A stretch of DNA of 64,000 bases from the NCBI GenBank assembly GCA_022264855.1, contig JABYQU010000083.1, positions 1-64,000 on the forward strand. Direction: 5' to 3'. The stretch comes from Lenzites betulinus. Lineage: Eukaryota; Basidiomycota; Agaricomycetes; Polyporales; Polyporaceae. The notes beneath the pieces were generated by a model that was given only the letters and a program-made list of their open reading frames with translations, was not told where the DNA came from and did no database searches. Positions 11,062-22,010 of the stretch are shown piece after piece. The first letter of the stretch is position 1, and every line of letters starts with the position of its first letter. A program made the position numbers and the translations under genes.

Positions 11062-12507
11062 TTAAGACTGGTGGTCGGGGCGCAGCGAACGGACAACCTT
11101 GCCTGGAAACATCGTTAGGGTGCGAGTGCAGAGAGACATAGACGCTCGAACGTACCAGCTCTCCAGATCTCCTGCTCGTCGATCTCCTTGAGCTCTTTCG
11201 CGAGGTCCTCACGGTAAGTCGACCGGCCGTTGAACTCCAAGCTGCGACGCGTCTCTGAGCCGTTCTTCACGCTCTCGTACAGACGCTCGAAGACGGGGAG
11301 GTTAGTCTCCTCGAAGACCTTCGCCCAGTCGAGAGCACCACGACGCGCAGTCGTCGAGCACGCGTTGAACATGTAGTCCATGCTAACAGACGATTAGAAA
11401 ATTTACCAACGGAGTTGTGCGGGTCTTTACTCACCCGTACTGGCCAATGAGGGGGTAGAGGGACTGGGTGGCTTCCTCAACGGTCTCGTTGAAAGCCTCC
11501 GACGGGGTGTGGCCGTTCTTGCGGAGCACCTTGTACTGGGCCAGGAAAAGACCCTGGATGCCGCCCATCAACTGTACGTGGAAGGTGAGTACACAGTCCA
11601 TTGGACTATGTCGTAAAGCAACTTACGATACCACGCTCGCCGTAGAGGTCCGAGTACACCTCCTTCTCAAAGGTGGTCTCGTACATGTAACCGGAACCAA
11701 CGGCGACACCGAGTGCGGTGGCCTTCTCCTTGGCCTTGCCAGTGACGTCCTGCCAGACGGCAATGGAGGAGTTGATACCGCGGCCCTCCTTGAAGAGAGT
11801 GCGGACGGTACGGCCGGACCCCTTGGGGGCGACGAGAATGACATCGACGTCCTTGGGGGGAATGACGTGCGTGTCATCCTTGTACACGACGGAGAAGCCG
11901 TGCGAGAAGTAGAGGGTCTTGCCCTTGGTGATCAGGGGCGCGATGGTGGGCCACGTCTGGGACTGGGCAGCATCGGAAAGGAGGTTCATGATGATGGTGC
12001 CGCGGTTGATCGCCTCCTCAATGGGGAAGAGGGTCTTGCCGGGTACCCAGCCGTCCTCGATCGCCTGCTTCCAGCTCTCGCCACCCTCACGGACACCGAC
12101 AAGAACGTTGAGTCCGTTGTCGCGGGCGTTGAGGCCCTGGCCGTGGCCCTGCGAGCCGTAGCCGATGAGGGCGAGGGTGTCATTCTTGAAGTAGTCCTGG
12201 AGCTTAGCGAGGGGCCAGTCGCTGCGCTCGTACACAACCTCGTCGGTGCCAGCGAAGTTGAGGGTCTTCACACCGCGAGTTGCCTGTGATTTGCGTACAC
12301 ATGCGTCCGGTGAGTCACAGGAAGGCAGGTTTGAGTCTGTTGCATACATACCATGACAGCAGCGCGAGGAGCAGCGCTGGCGGCGGCAGCACCGCGCGCA
12401 AGCATGGAGTACGCAGCAGCCTGGGCGGGCTTTGCGACAGCCTTGGCTGCGGCGCGGGGCGCACGACTGGCAGCAGAACGGGCGGCACGGAGAGCGAAGG
12501 AGGACAT
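11062..12507 (-). CDS. ILV5: Ketol-acid reductoisomerase, mitochondrial
   Basis: Acetohydroxy acid isomeroreductase, the second step of valine, isoleucine and leucine synthesis: NADPH- and Mg-dependent rearrangement and reduction of 2-acetolactate or 2-aceto-2-hydroxybutyrate in the mitochondrial matrix. Five exons (12507-12352, 12283-11627, 11571-11435, 11382-11156, 11102-11062) give 405 residues, the usual length of fungal class I enzymes. Exon 1 is a classic import signal rich in Ala, Arg and Ser (MSSFALRAARSAASRAPRAA). The Rossmann fold shows GYGSQGHGQ, followed by the knotted all-helical domain with metal-site acidic residues (SEAFNETVEEATQSLYPLI and DLAKELKEIDEQEIW). The last intron separates a 13-codon tail (KVVRSLRPDHQS). 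The gene is intact and is the one clearly essential-type metabolic gene between the two inverted arms. Confidence 0.97.
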
Positions 12508-12921
12508 GGTGGATGAGAGAAACACGTCTTGACTCGGGATGGCGTTATAGCTCTTTTTTAGACGCTCGCCTGATATTGACTCGTATAATGGGCGCTTATG
12601 GCACGTCCTTCCCCTCGCCCATCACGTCTGTCCCCACACACTGTCCCCGCAGTTTGTGTGGGGTGCAATGTCTAGCAAGAAACGTGTGTATGTGGGTACA
12701 AAAGGCCGGATGCACGACCTTTTCACGCCTCAGCAAGGCTGGGAGGGAGCTCGGCCCTAAATTTATCTGCCGCGTAAAAGGATTGTCCCACGCCAAGTCC
12801 AGACTCAGACTCCGTTAAAGCCGCCGCCGTCGAAATACATGGCTGCGGAGAGGTGGTATGTTGTAGAGGAGTGTATAGGCTGTCATGAAGTCCAGTACCA
12901 GTGGGATGGTATGCTACTATT

Positions 12922-14372
12922 TTAAACAAGTGACAATATCGTAATGGTTGCGAGAACCAGTCCGCCCAGTGATCCTACTGTCTTCTGGCTTAGCCAGGTT
13001 GGAGATGTTCCCGAAGGTTGTGTAGTCGTCGAGCTGCGATAGAAAAGTAAGTAGATTTAGTACTAGCGTTCGTGGCGGAAGCTGACCTTGCTGCTGCGGC
13101 CGATGCAGACCCCGAGGCACTCGTACTGGAACTGCTCACAGAAGTCGCGTTACCGACCTTACCGTCCGGATTGAATGCACGGGTTGTGTTGGCCTGCAGC
13201 GTCCACTGAATGCCGCCGAGCACATGGGCCATAAACAAGTCGTCCTATGAAGGCAGGGTCAGAACGCGCCAACAGGTGACTAGCTGAACCACACGAACAT
13301 GCCACGTCTCGTTCAAATGTCCAAGGCTTGTATAGAAACTTCGGCCAGCCGTGCCGTTGCTTTCCACACCTGCGCCATGTTCTTGCAACCACGCTATGCT
13401 CGATCATAAGATACTCTCCCAGCATGTCAGTCCAGGGGCCTCGTACCGGTGGGATGCGGCGTCCCCTGGTCAAAATTCCTGGGACCCGGGTCTAGGATGT
13501 GCTGTCAGTTGAGCCATCTCGGAGTATGACACTGCGTATTGCTGACCCGTGTAACTTGACTCGTTAGCGGACAACACGACCACAGCGCCAACGGCGCGCG
13601 GGTCCGACTTGAAATTATACCTGCTCCGACTGAGTATATTGTGCAGCAGACTGGGAACGGGTGCAAGGACGTACATCTCGTCGGTCACGGCCCATGCTTT
13701 CGGGAGCATGCTGGTGCTCGGATGAGACGGCCCTATAACATCGACTGTCTACTGAAGTATGTTAGCGCATGCGGCTGGTATGGACACCCATAGTTACCGC
13801 ATTCTGTATCTCTGGGTGGTAGTCAAAGGCAGCACCTGTCAAACGTATTCAGCATAAAGTGTGGGTAACAATGTGGTGTAAATGACCTAATTCTTTCTGA
13901 AAGAACGTAGTGTTGCGGAGGCAGTCCGAGGCAGAATGGATGCCGACAAAGTTCCCGCCGAGGTCCAAGTACTTCTGGAACGCCGCCTTCCCAGCCTCGT
14001 CTAGGACTTTGTGCGGGTCAGCACACTGATCGACAAGTGCTTCCCGGTACCCGTATATGCGGTCTCGGAGCAATGGAACACGGCGGCACGTGGCAGCTTA
14101 CCTTCCCCCGTGTTGCTCAGGAACAGAAGCGCGTCGTACTGCTGCAGCGTGTCGTCTGTGAACCACGTCTCGTCCTCCGTGTGGTCGAACGTGATGTTCG
14201 CGGCGGGGCCGTGTGCGACGAGCGCATCGACGGCGGTGGGGATGGAGTCGTGCCGGAAGTCGCGCGTTGCGGAGTAGATCAGGATGCGCGCGACGCTCGA
14301 CTGGGCTGCAGCCTTTGACATTGTGGCAAGTGCGACGGTGGCGGCGCTCAGCAGGACCGGGGACGTCCTCAT
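12922..14372 (-). CDS. Secreted GPI-type ThuA-domain protein, probable 1-base frameshift
   Basis: Nine exons (14372-14102, 14006-13887, 13835-13798, 13748-13675, 13620-13547, 13491-13447, 13394-13299, 13244-13087, 13033-12922). It has a signal peptide (SPVLLSAATVALATMSKAAAQ), then a ThuA / trehalose-utilisation fold with glutamine-amidotransferase-like shape (RILIYSATRDFRHDSI, LGGNFVGIHSASDC, DQGTPHP, GRSFYTSLGH, LFMAHVLGGIQW). A Ser/Thr/Ala-rich linker and a hydrophobic C-terminus (VGSLGGLVLATITILSLV) suggest a GPI anchor. All exon phases fit except in exon 7: the frame entering at TGG TTG CAA and the frame of the conserved GRSFYTSLGH differ by one base, and an extra A in a short A-run near 13380 explains it. 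Without that base the gene is 328 codons plus stop. This is either real inactivation or a sequencing error. Substrate unknown. Confidence 0.8.
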
Positions 14373-14701
14373 CGTAGTAAAAAGGTGTGGTAGGTTCAGG
14401 GTGTGGGGTCTGTGGGCAGAGTGCGTTCCGTGCGGAACGGATACCCCACGGGGAGCTACTCTAATTCTGAAACACGGGCCGACCGTCCGAGCTCATGATC
14501 GAGCGCAGGCGCGATTGTTTACTTAGACGAAGGCAGAAGAGCCACAGAGCACTCCGCGGAACATCGAAAACCAAGCACTATGGCTCGGATACAGTACTAG
14601 TCCGTATATTTCACTTCACAAATAACCACGGAGCCACAGACAGACAGCGAACCAAGAACGTAACGATATACGGATACACCATGAATGTTCGTAGACAGTC
14701 C

Positions 14702-17083
14702 TCACGGGAGCAACAGCCATTCAGCCAATAGCTTAGGGAAGTTAGGAGTACCGAGACCAGTGACGGGGTCCCAGCCGGGTTGCGCGGCGAAGCCATCTGT
14801 CCCACAGCCGGGGTTGTTGCCGCTCACGATGTCGTTGAAGGCCTTCTGGAAGGTGCTGGAGTAGATCTGTACACGAAGGTCTCAGTACTACACGCGCGGC
14901 GGTCAGCTGCAAGCAAGGACGCACCGTGGGGTTGATGAACCCAATCGGCTTCTTTCCGATGGTGAGACGGGCGTCGTTGACGGCGGACAGGATCGCGGCG
15001 GAGACAGGCGAGGACGCCGAGGTGCCGTACACGAGGAAGAACTCGCCCTGAACAGCGACGGCGTAGTTCGCGCTGGGGCAGAACCTTGTGAGCCGAGAAC
15101 ATCACTGTCACGCCGCTGCCAAATAGCACATACCCGTTGGCGGAGATGTCGGGGTACGCGCGCGAGCCGCTCGTGTTGTAGATGCCGGCGGCATACGGCG
15201 GGGGGAACTTTGTCAGATAGTTTGATACCGCCTTCTCCTGGTACGACGGCATCGCGAACACGTTCGAGAAGCCGCCGCCGGAGAAGATGACCTGGTTGCA
15301 CGCGCTCTCGGGGTCCGTCACCTTCGCGCCCGGGTTGACCTGCGTCGCGCCGACACTGGTGATATACGGGCAGCCGCCAGGGAACGAGGGGGCAAAGACG
15401 TCGCCTTCGAAGTCGAGGAATCCCTCCGAGTCGAGGCAGAGACCGCCGTTCGCAGCCACGCCGAAGTCACCTGATGAGTAGAGGACCGTCACACCCATGA
15501 GGCCGAGCTACGGTGATTGAGTCAGTTTGACGCGTCCGGTTGATCATGGGTGTCAAAGGCCTGGACACGCGGATACACACCTTGGCATACTCGCTGCATT
15601 GGCGCTGCATGTAGGCCGGAGTGAGGTCGACCTCGTCGTACGAGTAAGAAGTTGAGATGACATGGGCGGGAGTGATTGTTCCACACTGCGTGGTACCTAG
15701 AAGACCTCGGTGAATGGTTAGACAAAATGGAATAACGACCTGCACTGACCTTGGTAACCTCCGCCAAAGGGGTCGGGATAGCTGGGGTCCTGCTCTGGGT
15801 CGTCACCGCCCTCGAACGTGCAGTAGGAACCATCCAGAGCGTCGAGCAGAGTGTTGAATGAAGCGCCTAAGACTGTGGTTACTAGCCTGCTCATTTCGAG
15901 CTGCGTCTGAGGCCCGTACCTTCCAGGTCATCACCCGTCTGATAGAGCGTAACCGGCTGCGACTTGCCCACCAACGACATGGCGTACTGAAGATCCAGGT
16001 TGGACTCGCCGTTGATGTCGAAACCGCCCCCTTGGCCCTCGATGGTTCCTGGCAGAACGCAGGTGAGATGGAGTGCCCAAGAACTTGTATGAGGCAACGT
16101 AGCAGAACAAACCTCCGTCAATGCTTTGCATAACTGGGCGCTCTCCGACCTGAGATTTCGAGAAGTTTGTGAAGAACAAGTCAAGATCCGCGGGGTTATA
16201 CGCCTGCGGCGTGTATTCGACTGTCACGTCCATGTTAGCGCCGTGAGGGACATGTTAGCTACACGTCCATGGCCAACTCACCTATCCCGATCGAGTTTTT
16301 GTGGGTCGAGAGGGGAACGTAGACGAAGTCGTACAGCGCGCGCAAGCAGATTGGAGTAATCTGCTCGTCGCAGTTCTCCAGCTGGTTGAAGAGAGTCTGT
16401 ACATCACGTTAGCCTCGTATTATCACCGAAGCGTGCCGCATGCTGATACAAACTTTGATCGTGCCCGTGGTCTTTGGTGACACGGGGCCAGCGCCCGGAT
16501 CCCCAACACTGCTCTTGATGCCCCGCTTCTTCACCTTCGCGTCAAAGTGCAGGGTCGGGGTCACGATCTCGACGTGCTTCGCGACGTGCTCAGGCAGGTG
16601 GTACGCGGAGTCGCACCCAATCTGCTTGTGCCCGCTCTCCTCGTGCTCGTAGACGTGGTACTCGGTCGCGAGAAGCCGCTCCGCCTCGGCGACGGTGACA
16701 TTCGCGGTCAGCCAGCCACCGCTCGGGTTGAGGCGGACGCGGTGGGCGTCGATGCCACTGCCCACCAGCCACGAGCGCACGGTGTCGACGGCGTCAGCGG
16801 AGGGGCGGAACGTCTGTGCGACCTTCGCGGGCGACCAGTGGTTACCGTAGTTAGGCGACTCGGGGTGGGAGACATCGAGCAGGTACTCCTCGAGGGCCTC
16901 GAGGTTCGACTGCGCGAGGCCGATGCGGAGGGGGAGGATACTGTCGCGCTCGGCACGGCGCACGGGCGCCCAGCCGCGCGGGAGGCTGCGACGGGACTCG
17001 TGACGGACGTGGGGGGACAGCGCCGCGGCGGTGGACGCGAGGCCGAGCACGAGGGCCAGGAGGACGCGCGGAGCGAGCAGCAT
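14702..17083 (-). CDS. Sedolisin (S53) serine-carboxyl peptidase, secreted
   Basis: Tripeptidyl-peptidase-like protease, active at acid pH in this family, probably released for protein breakdown outside the cell. Nine exons, about 630 residues. The start ATG at 17083 opens a signal peptide (LLAPRVLLALVLGLASTAAA). A pro-domain of about 180 residues follows (ESPNYGNHWSPAKVA; LLATEYHVYEHEESG). In the catalytic domain the Glu-Asp pair lies in GESNLDLQYA, the oxyanion Asp in SSGDFG, and the catalytic Ser in GTSASSP; the C-terminal calcium site is seen as WDPVTGLGTPNF. Eight introns of normal size join in phase, for example ANG/ANYAVAVQGEF across 15150. GTG codons upstream of 17083 are in frame but unlikely starts. 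Intact. Best fit is the basidiomycete grifolisin/aorsin-like group. Confidence 0.93.
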
Positions 17084-18480
17084 CCTGAGGAGGGAGGGGG
17101 GAGTATGGGGGATGTATCCGCACCACACAGAAGCTGCACCCGCCGCCGGCGGACTTTAAGAAGGGGGGGACGCAGGGCCGGGCTGGATATCAGGATCGCG
17201 CGCGCATAGGATATTGCAGGGACTATCGCTGGCCGCCCGGTCGGGTGGGCGTCCGAGGTTGTGTGCTTCTTGACGTCGCCATGTGCGTCGCGCACGAGGC
17301 CCTGTCCTGCCCTGCCCTGGCGGCACCACTAGTGCTTTATCTCTGCGGATGGCGCGACTGTACGGGTTGTGAGAAGTTGCCGAGAGGAAGTGAACACCTT
17401 GGGCGCCTGCGGGAACAGGCAGCGCGACAGGCGAACGCGCCCAGAAGTCCGTCCGCCAACTCCGAACAGCCACAACCAGCGCGCGCACTCGTCCTCTCGG
17501 CTGCTCCGAGTGGGACAAACCGGCGTCGCGTAGCTCCAGCGAGGCTTCCCGCCGCGATCGCCCGCCGACGCATGCTTGTTTCTCCCGCCTCGCGCCGCGC
17601 TCGCCATGTCCAATCAGGAGAAGGAGGCGCCAGACTCGCAACGCGCCTCCCCATGCCTCCTCGTGGTCCCGTAAGCGGAACGACACCTGCGGCATCTACA
17701 CCCCGCGCGGCCGAGCTAGCCCCAGGGCTCCCGACGCCTCGAGTGAGCGGAACCCTCGTGAGCAGCCTGAAGGCGCACAGGAAGCACAACTACAATGGAG
17801 GCCATCGGTGGTTTCCATCGCGCGTCTTGATGTAACGTCAGCTCTGGCGATAAGAACGTTGATGGACCGGTGGAACAATCTGTGTTGTCTCTCGGCCACC
17901 CTTCCCAGTCTCTAATGCCACTTTCGTTGCCTGTCGCATGACCGAAGTGCGGACTTGATGCGGGTAGAGACGAAGCCTTGATTGAGGCCCGTAGCATGCG
18001 AACCACGTTGTCCAGAGCACAGCGGCCCGCGGCGTGCCTGTCGTTACCTCATTATCCCCTAACAGAGCGGAGGCCAAGGGGTGGTAGATAACCGCGTGGT
18101 GTTGTGATACTACTCCGGGGGTCCAGAACAGTTATTTTTGCAGATGCTGTATGGGCGGGCAATGTACTGCTGAGACCGTTGGGTACCATGAGCGCTGTGC
18201 AGAAGAGTCAACGACATAGGAACATGCAGATTGATGAGACAGAGGACTCAGCGCGGGCATAGATTGAACTGCATTGGGTCCAGATATATACAAATGGTAG
18301 AACGAGCCCATCATACATACGGTCATAACCCGATGCCGCAAGGTTTTGCATATGCATACGGCCTCGAGCTGACAGTATCAATCGGGCCGGCGAGGGGTAC
18401 GCCAATATTGTCGACCCCTACCCTCCCCTACCCGCCAGGGACGTCGACAGCCATTGTCGGACAATTAAATCGGAGTTGTC
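17084..18480. other. Intergenic, nothing recognised
   Basis: Upstream of the sedolisin and inside the edge of the right arm. GC-rich open frames occur on both strands at 17150-17850, but they lack splice structure, domain features or a believable start. Sedolisin promoter by position. Confidence 0.5.
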
Positions 18481-18702
18481 GCTGATGGGTAGCGGCGCGC
18501 TGAGTGGATCGCGGCGCGGCAAGGGAAATTTGTGCTTACAGACGGCACCCGGATGTGTCGGCGGTGTTAGGCGCTACGTCGAGTTGGAGGCAGACTGAAA
18601 GCTAAAGTGTTCATTAGCACTCAATTGCTTCGCTCTACCATACGCATACATGCCTGCCGTTGACGAGCGGCTCTAGAGCTGTATGTGGTGACCGGCATAC
18701 GT

Positions 18703-19613
18703 TCACGGCGGGATGGTTGACTCCATTTCCGGCTCAGGCAGCGCGAGTAGGTCGTCCCAGTCGTCGGGCATAATACTTCTCAAGAGTTCCATATGCTCGG
18801 TGTCGTCGCTGTACTTGTCGCGGTACTTGCGGAGCATCACGAGAAGCTCGGGCTTGTTCTTGCCGTGGTAGCCACCGAAATCGAGCTGCAGCTGCTGGTC
18901 TACAAGCCACTTGACAAGATACTGTATGTCGGAGCGGTCCGACGCGACCTTCCGGAGAGTCTGAGGACGGGTGGAGGTGTAGCCGAGAGACCATCTCTTG
19001 AGCTTCGTAAAGATGAGGATGGTAGGGTGCAGGATCTTGATGTCTGGATACTCATACAGTCAGGACGTATTTTAACAAGCGGCGGTACTTCGTGCACCAG
19101 TTCCTCACCTGTTTCATCAACACTCATAGTGGATGAGATGGCCACAGGCAGGCCCAGTTTCCCGGCGGGTAATGTGTCAATGTGGACGTTGTTGACGCTG
19201 CTACGGACGAGAGCCTCTCCCGCAAGTCCGGCCTCCTGCTAGAGATTTCAGTAGGTTGTTAGACAGAGATAGACAACATAGATGTAGACCTCAGTAGTGG
19301 CATAGTAGAACCTGATGTCAACGTCCGCAAAGCGAGGGTCGAGGTCCATCACTTTCTCCCGGAGAGTCTTGATGTTGTTGTCCACTATGAGCACATCTAT
19401 ATCGTATTCATTGCCGCCGTGTCAGCGCTGGATGTGGGAAGATATAATGTAGGTACTCATCTGTGTTGGACGGGTGCTGCCTAGCAGTGCCCAGGCAAAT
19501 CCGCCAATGTAAGCGTGCTCGACACCAAGCTCGTCAAGGTGGGCTGAGAGTGCCTTCGCAGCGGCGATGTGATGCTGTTGATTCGTTGATATTGAGATCA
19601 CAGGTGGCGACAT
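18703..19613 (-). CDS. Nucleotidyltransferase-like protein (intact copy)
   Basis: Four exons (19613-19457, 19396-19290, 19238-19109, 19043-18703) join in frame to 244 residues. The N-terminal part has the nucleotidyltransferase-type opening GGFAWALLGSTRPT and then VLIVDNN. The middle (NNVHIDTLPAGKLGLPVAIS) and C-terminal half (DIKILHPTILIFTKLKRWS; SDRSDIQYLVKWLVDQQ; MPDDWDDLLALPEPE) match a large, uncharacterised basidiomycete family as I recall it. Introns are 60, 51 and 65 bases with good branch sites. Oddity: the family's catalytic D-x-D is encoded in the genome as EYDIDVL, but in the only GT-AG solution found the first part (E-Y-D-I) falls just inside intron 1, giving TQMNVL instead. The product may be catalytically dead, or the splice differs. 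Function unknown. Confidence 0.75.
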
Positions 19614-20278
19614 GAGGGCAGGAGGCAGAGGAGCCTGGTACGCACGGAGAAGGAAACAATTGGGCGCGGCCCGGCGGGTCTGCGGCGGCGGAGTCTTAGT
19701 ATAAGCGGAAGAGAGGCGTCCAGCGTCATGGAAGTGAGAGAGAAGAGTTGATTACGATTTCGATGAGATACCCGTAATTAACAGGACCCAGCAGCTGCAG
19801 AACCCCCGCCTATAATGGCGCGCTGCAAGATGCATACGTACTTCAAACGTACCTGTGTTGCAGCAGAACCGGACGCTTATCGACGACTGCAACCTCGCAA
19901 TGACTCTGAGCGACGGCATCCGTGGCATATATATGAATTGGACCTGTTGCAGCATAGGCGGTGGTCCTCCTGTGGCTCACTCACTAACGGCCTCGTCGAA
20001 GCTCGTCGAAGGCGCTTCCTATCGCTGGATAGTTGCAGGAGCTGAAAGTATCAAACTTTGAACGTTTGAACGATTCAGCTCGAAGGTCATGCGTAAAAAA
20101 TAATCAATGTTATATTCATGTATGGTCCGCGGTAATGCTCATACTTCCTTCACCCATATAATCCTCAAATGAGACCCTAGACATGCAGATCGCTTCACGA
20201 GATACGATCACAACTTTACTCACGCGTGCCGAGAGCGTACTTGGCGGGAGAAAGCAGTCTATATTCATAGCATTTATA

Positions 20279-20790
20279 TCAATGGGCAACATATGATTCG
20301 AGATATTCTTGGAAACGTATCTGACATCGAAGAGGGCGTACGAAGATACCTGAATAAAACTAAAATGAGCATTTGGTTTTTGACAGAAATTCGCGCAAAA
20401 CGGGACTTACGTAGAGAGGACGGCTTAGGACTTTGAAGTTGAAACCGACGGAGACAGTGTGCTCATCTGACGCGGTACGACTACGTGTATTTGTTAGTCT
20501 CGGGTATCCTCTAGCAGACATGATTGAACGTACATAGAGTCCCAAGAGAAGGTCATCAATGAGAGCTGAGAATTTACAGCCAGCCGCAAAGCTCTGTGGA
20601 AAGGGACGGTAAGTCAGCACACTACATCAAAATCAATGGCTTTAAAACTCACCATTTCTCTCGCTTCTTCTCGCAACTCCTTGCAGCTGCCTGTTGTCAG
20701 AGTAGAGAGGTCTAAAAGCTAGAAATCGAACCGATACAAACCATCCGGGGAAGTCGAGGTCACAGGGTTAATCACGCCCTCACTCGACAT
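20279..20790 (-). CDS. Uncertain small multi-exon gene (right copy)
   Basis: Counterpart of 5028-5539 with the same start (MSSEGVINPV), the same three likely introns and the same end. Differences are FAAGCKFSAL for FAAGRKFSAL and VLSRPLY for VLSPPLY. The product would be somewhat over 100 residues, with a helical charged piece (CKELREEAREM) and a hydrophobic piece (ALIDDLLLGLY). No family recognised; transcription unproven. Confidence 0.3.
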
Positions 20791-21103
20791 CACCGGTAGA
20801 CAGGAAGCCTTGGTCCAGGTGTCGCGGTCGTGGCCTTCGCAATTCGTCTTCCTGCGGCGAGTTCTATAGGAAAAGTAGGAACGTGTATTCAGCGCGCAAA
20901 TGTCCAACCAAGATACGATCCTACGAAAACGGCCGGCAGACTCGATAACAGCACGCCGACAACGCTAGGGGTCATGACTCCCTGCGCATCAACGCCCCGC
21001 ACCGAGTGGCCAGCCTTACCATGCATAAACACCAACGACAATCCGCGACATGGGTTTTCTGTTTTCTCCCCGGTCTTCAGCTGCGCGCGCCATGTCCTGT
21101 CAC

Positions 21104-21745
21104 TCAGAAAATCACGAGAGAGATCTGCACCACAGCCATGAGCCCAACAAAGATCCATTCCAGTGTCGGGATCAGCGCAGGGTCCTTGAAGCCGACAAGC
21201 TTCGACCGAGGAGCAGGCGCGATGCGGATAGCGACGGCAGCAGCAGCGAGAGCAGGCGCGAGTATCAGAGCAGAGACCTGAGGAGTCTTCGCTACCTCCG
21301 CAAGTACGGCAGAGATCGAGGGCGTCGGGGCAGGGTCATCATAGTTCCTCGCAGGGACAAGGACGAGGCTGCCAGTGACGGCGTCGAGGGTGGGCACCCA
21401 TGGATCGGGGAGACGACGGCTACGACGGGCAGGGACCTTGACCGGCTTGACCACCCCGGGCTTTGTCTTTGCCGGCGCTCTGGACGCAGAGCGGCCCCGG
21501 ATGGTCTGGGGGCGAGGGGCGAAGAACGACTGTGCAGGCATAGGCAGATACTGGTCGGCAGGGAGAGCGACTGCAGGCCAAGATGGAGCACCAGCGACAG
21601 CAACGGGAGACCCAGGGCAAGCGAGGACAGGAGAGCTGGGCGACCCGCACGCAGCGACGAACCCGAAGCCATGGAAGGTGCCAGGCGAGGCCGGAGTCGG
21701 AGAGGTGGGGGCGTGGAGGACGATGGTGAGCTGGGGAGCAGACAT
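21104..21745 (-). CDS. Small proline-rich protein with hydrophobic C-terminus
   Basis: Intronless, 213 residues from ATG 21745 (MSAPQLTIVLHAP). The N-terminal 90 residues are rich in Pro, Ser and Ala. A basic patch follows (KTKPGVVKPVKVPARRSRR), then a conserved-looking segment (WVPTLDAVTGSLVLVPARN), a helical hydrophobic stretch (SALILAPALAAAAVAIRIA) and a C-terminal membrane-type segment (LEWIFVGLMAVVQISLVIF) ending the protein. That tail would suit a tail-anchored membrane protein. No family recognised. An in-frame TTG-based extension upstream exists but is not needed. It lies 265 bases downstream of the zinc-finger gene in the same direction. Confidence 0.65.
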   Translation of the reverse strand: MSAPQLTIVLHAPTSPTPASPGTFHGFGFVAACGSPSSPVLACPGSPVAVAGAPSWPAVALPADQYLPMPAQSFFAPRPQTIRGRSASRAPAKTKPGVVKPVKVPARRSRRLPDPWVPTLDAVTGSLVLVPARNYDDPAPTPSISAVLAEVAKTPQVSALILAPALAAAAVAIRIAPAPRSKLVGFKDPALIPTLEWIFVGLMAVVQISLVIF

Positions 21746-22010
21746 GATAGCAGATGCAAGAGCAAGTAGGACGATGTGCAAGAGTGAGAGCGAGTAAGGG
21801 GCTATCCAGTAGCTGAAGATGGCGGTAGGGAAGAAAGGAGAGGATGGGAGACGCGCCGCGCCTTATACCAGCGATCGAGCAGCGCATGCTCGGAATTGCC
21901 GCTTCGGGACGTCCGAGTCTGACATAAGATCCGACATGCAATGTGAGAGGGTATCGACTCGTCCACTTCGTGGGTATGATAATGTACACAATACATGGTC
22001 GCGCGGGTCA

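Noticed and set aside
17150..17850. Overlapping long open frames on both strands upstream of the sedolisin
   Set aside because: GC-rich sequence yields open frames by chance; no domain, no splice structure, no believable start.
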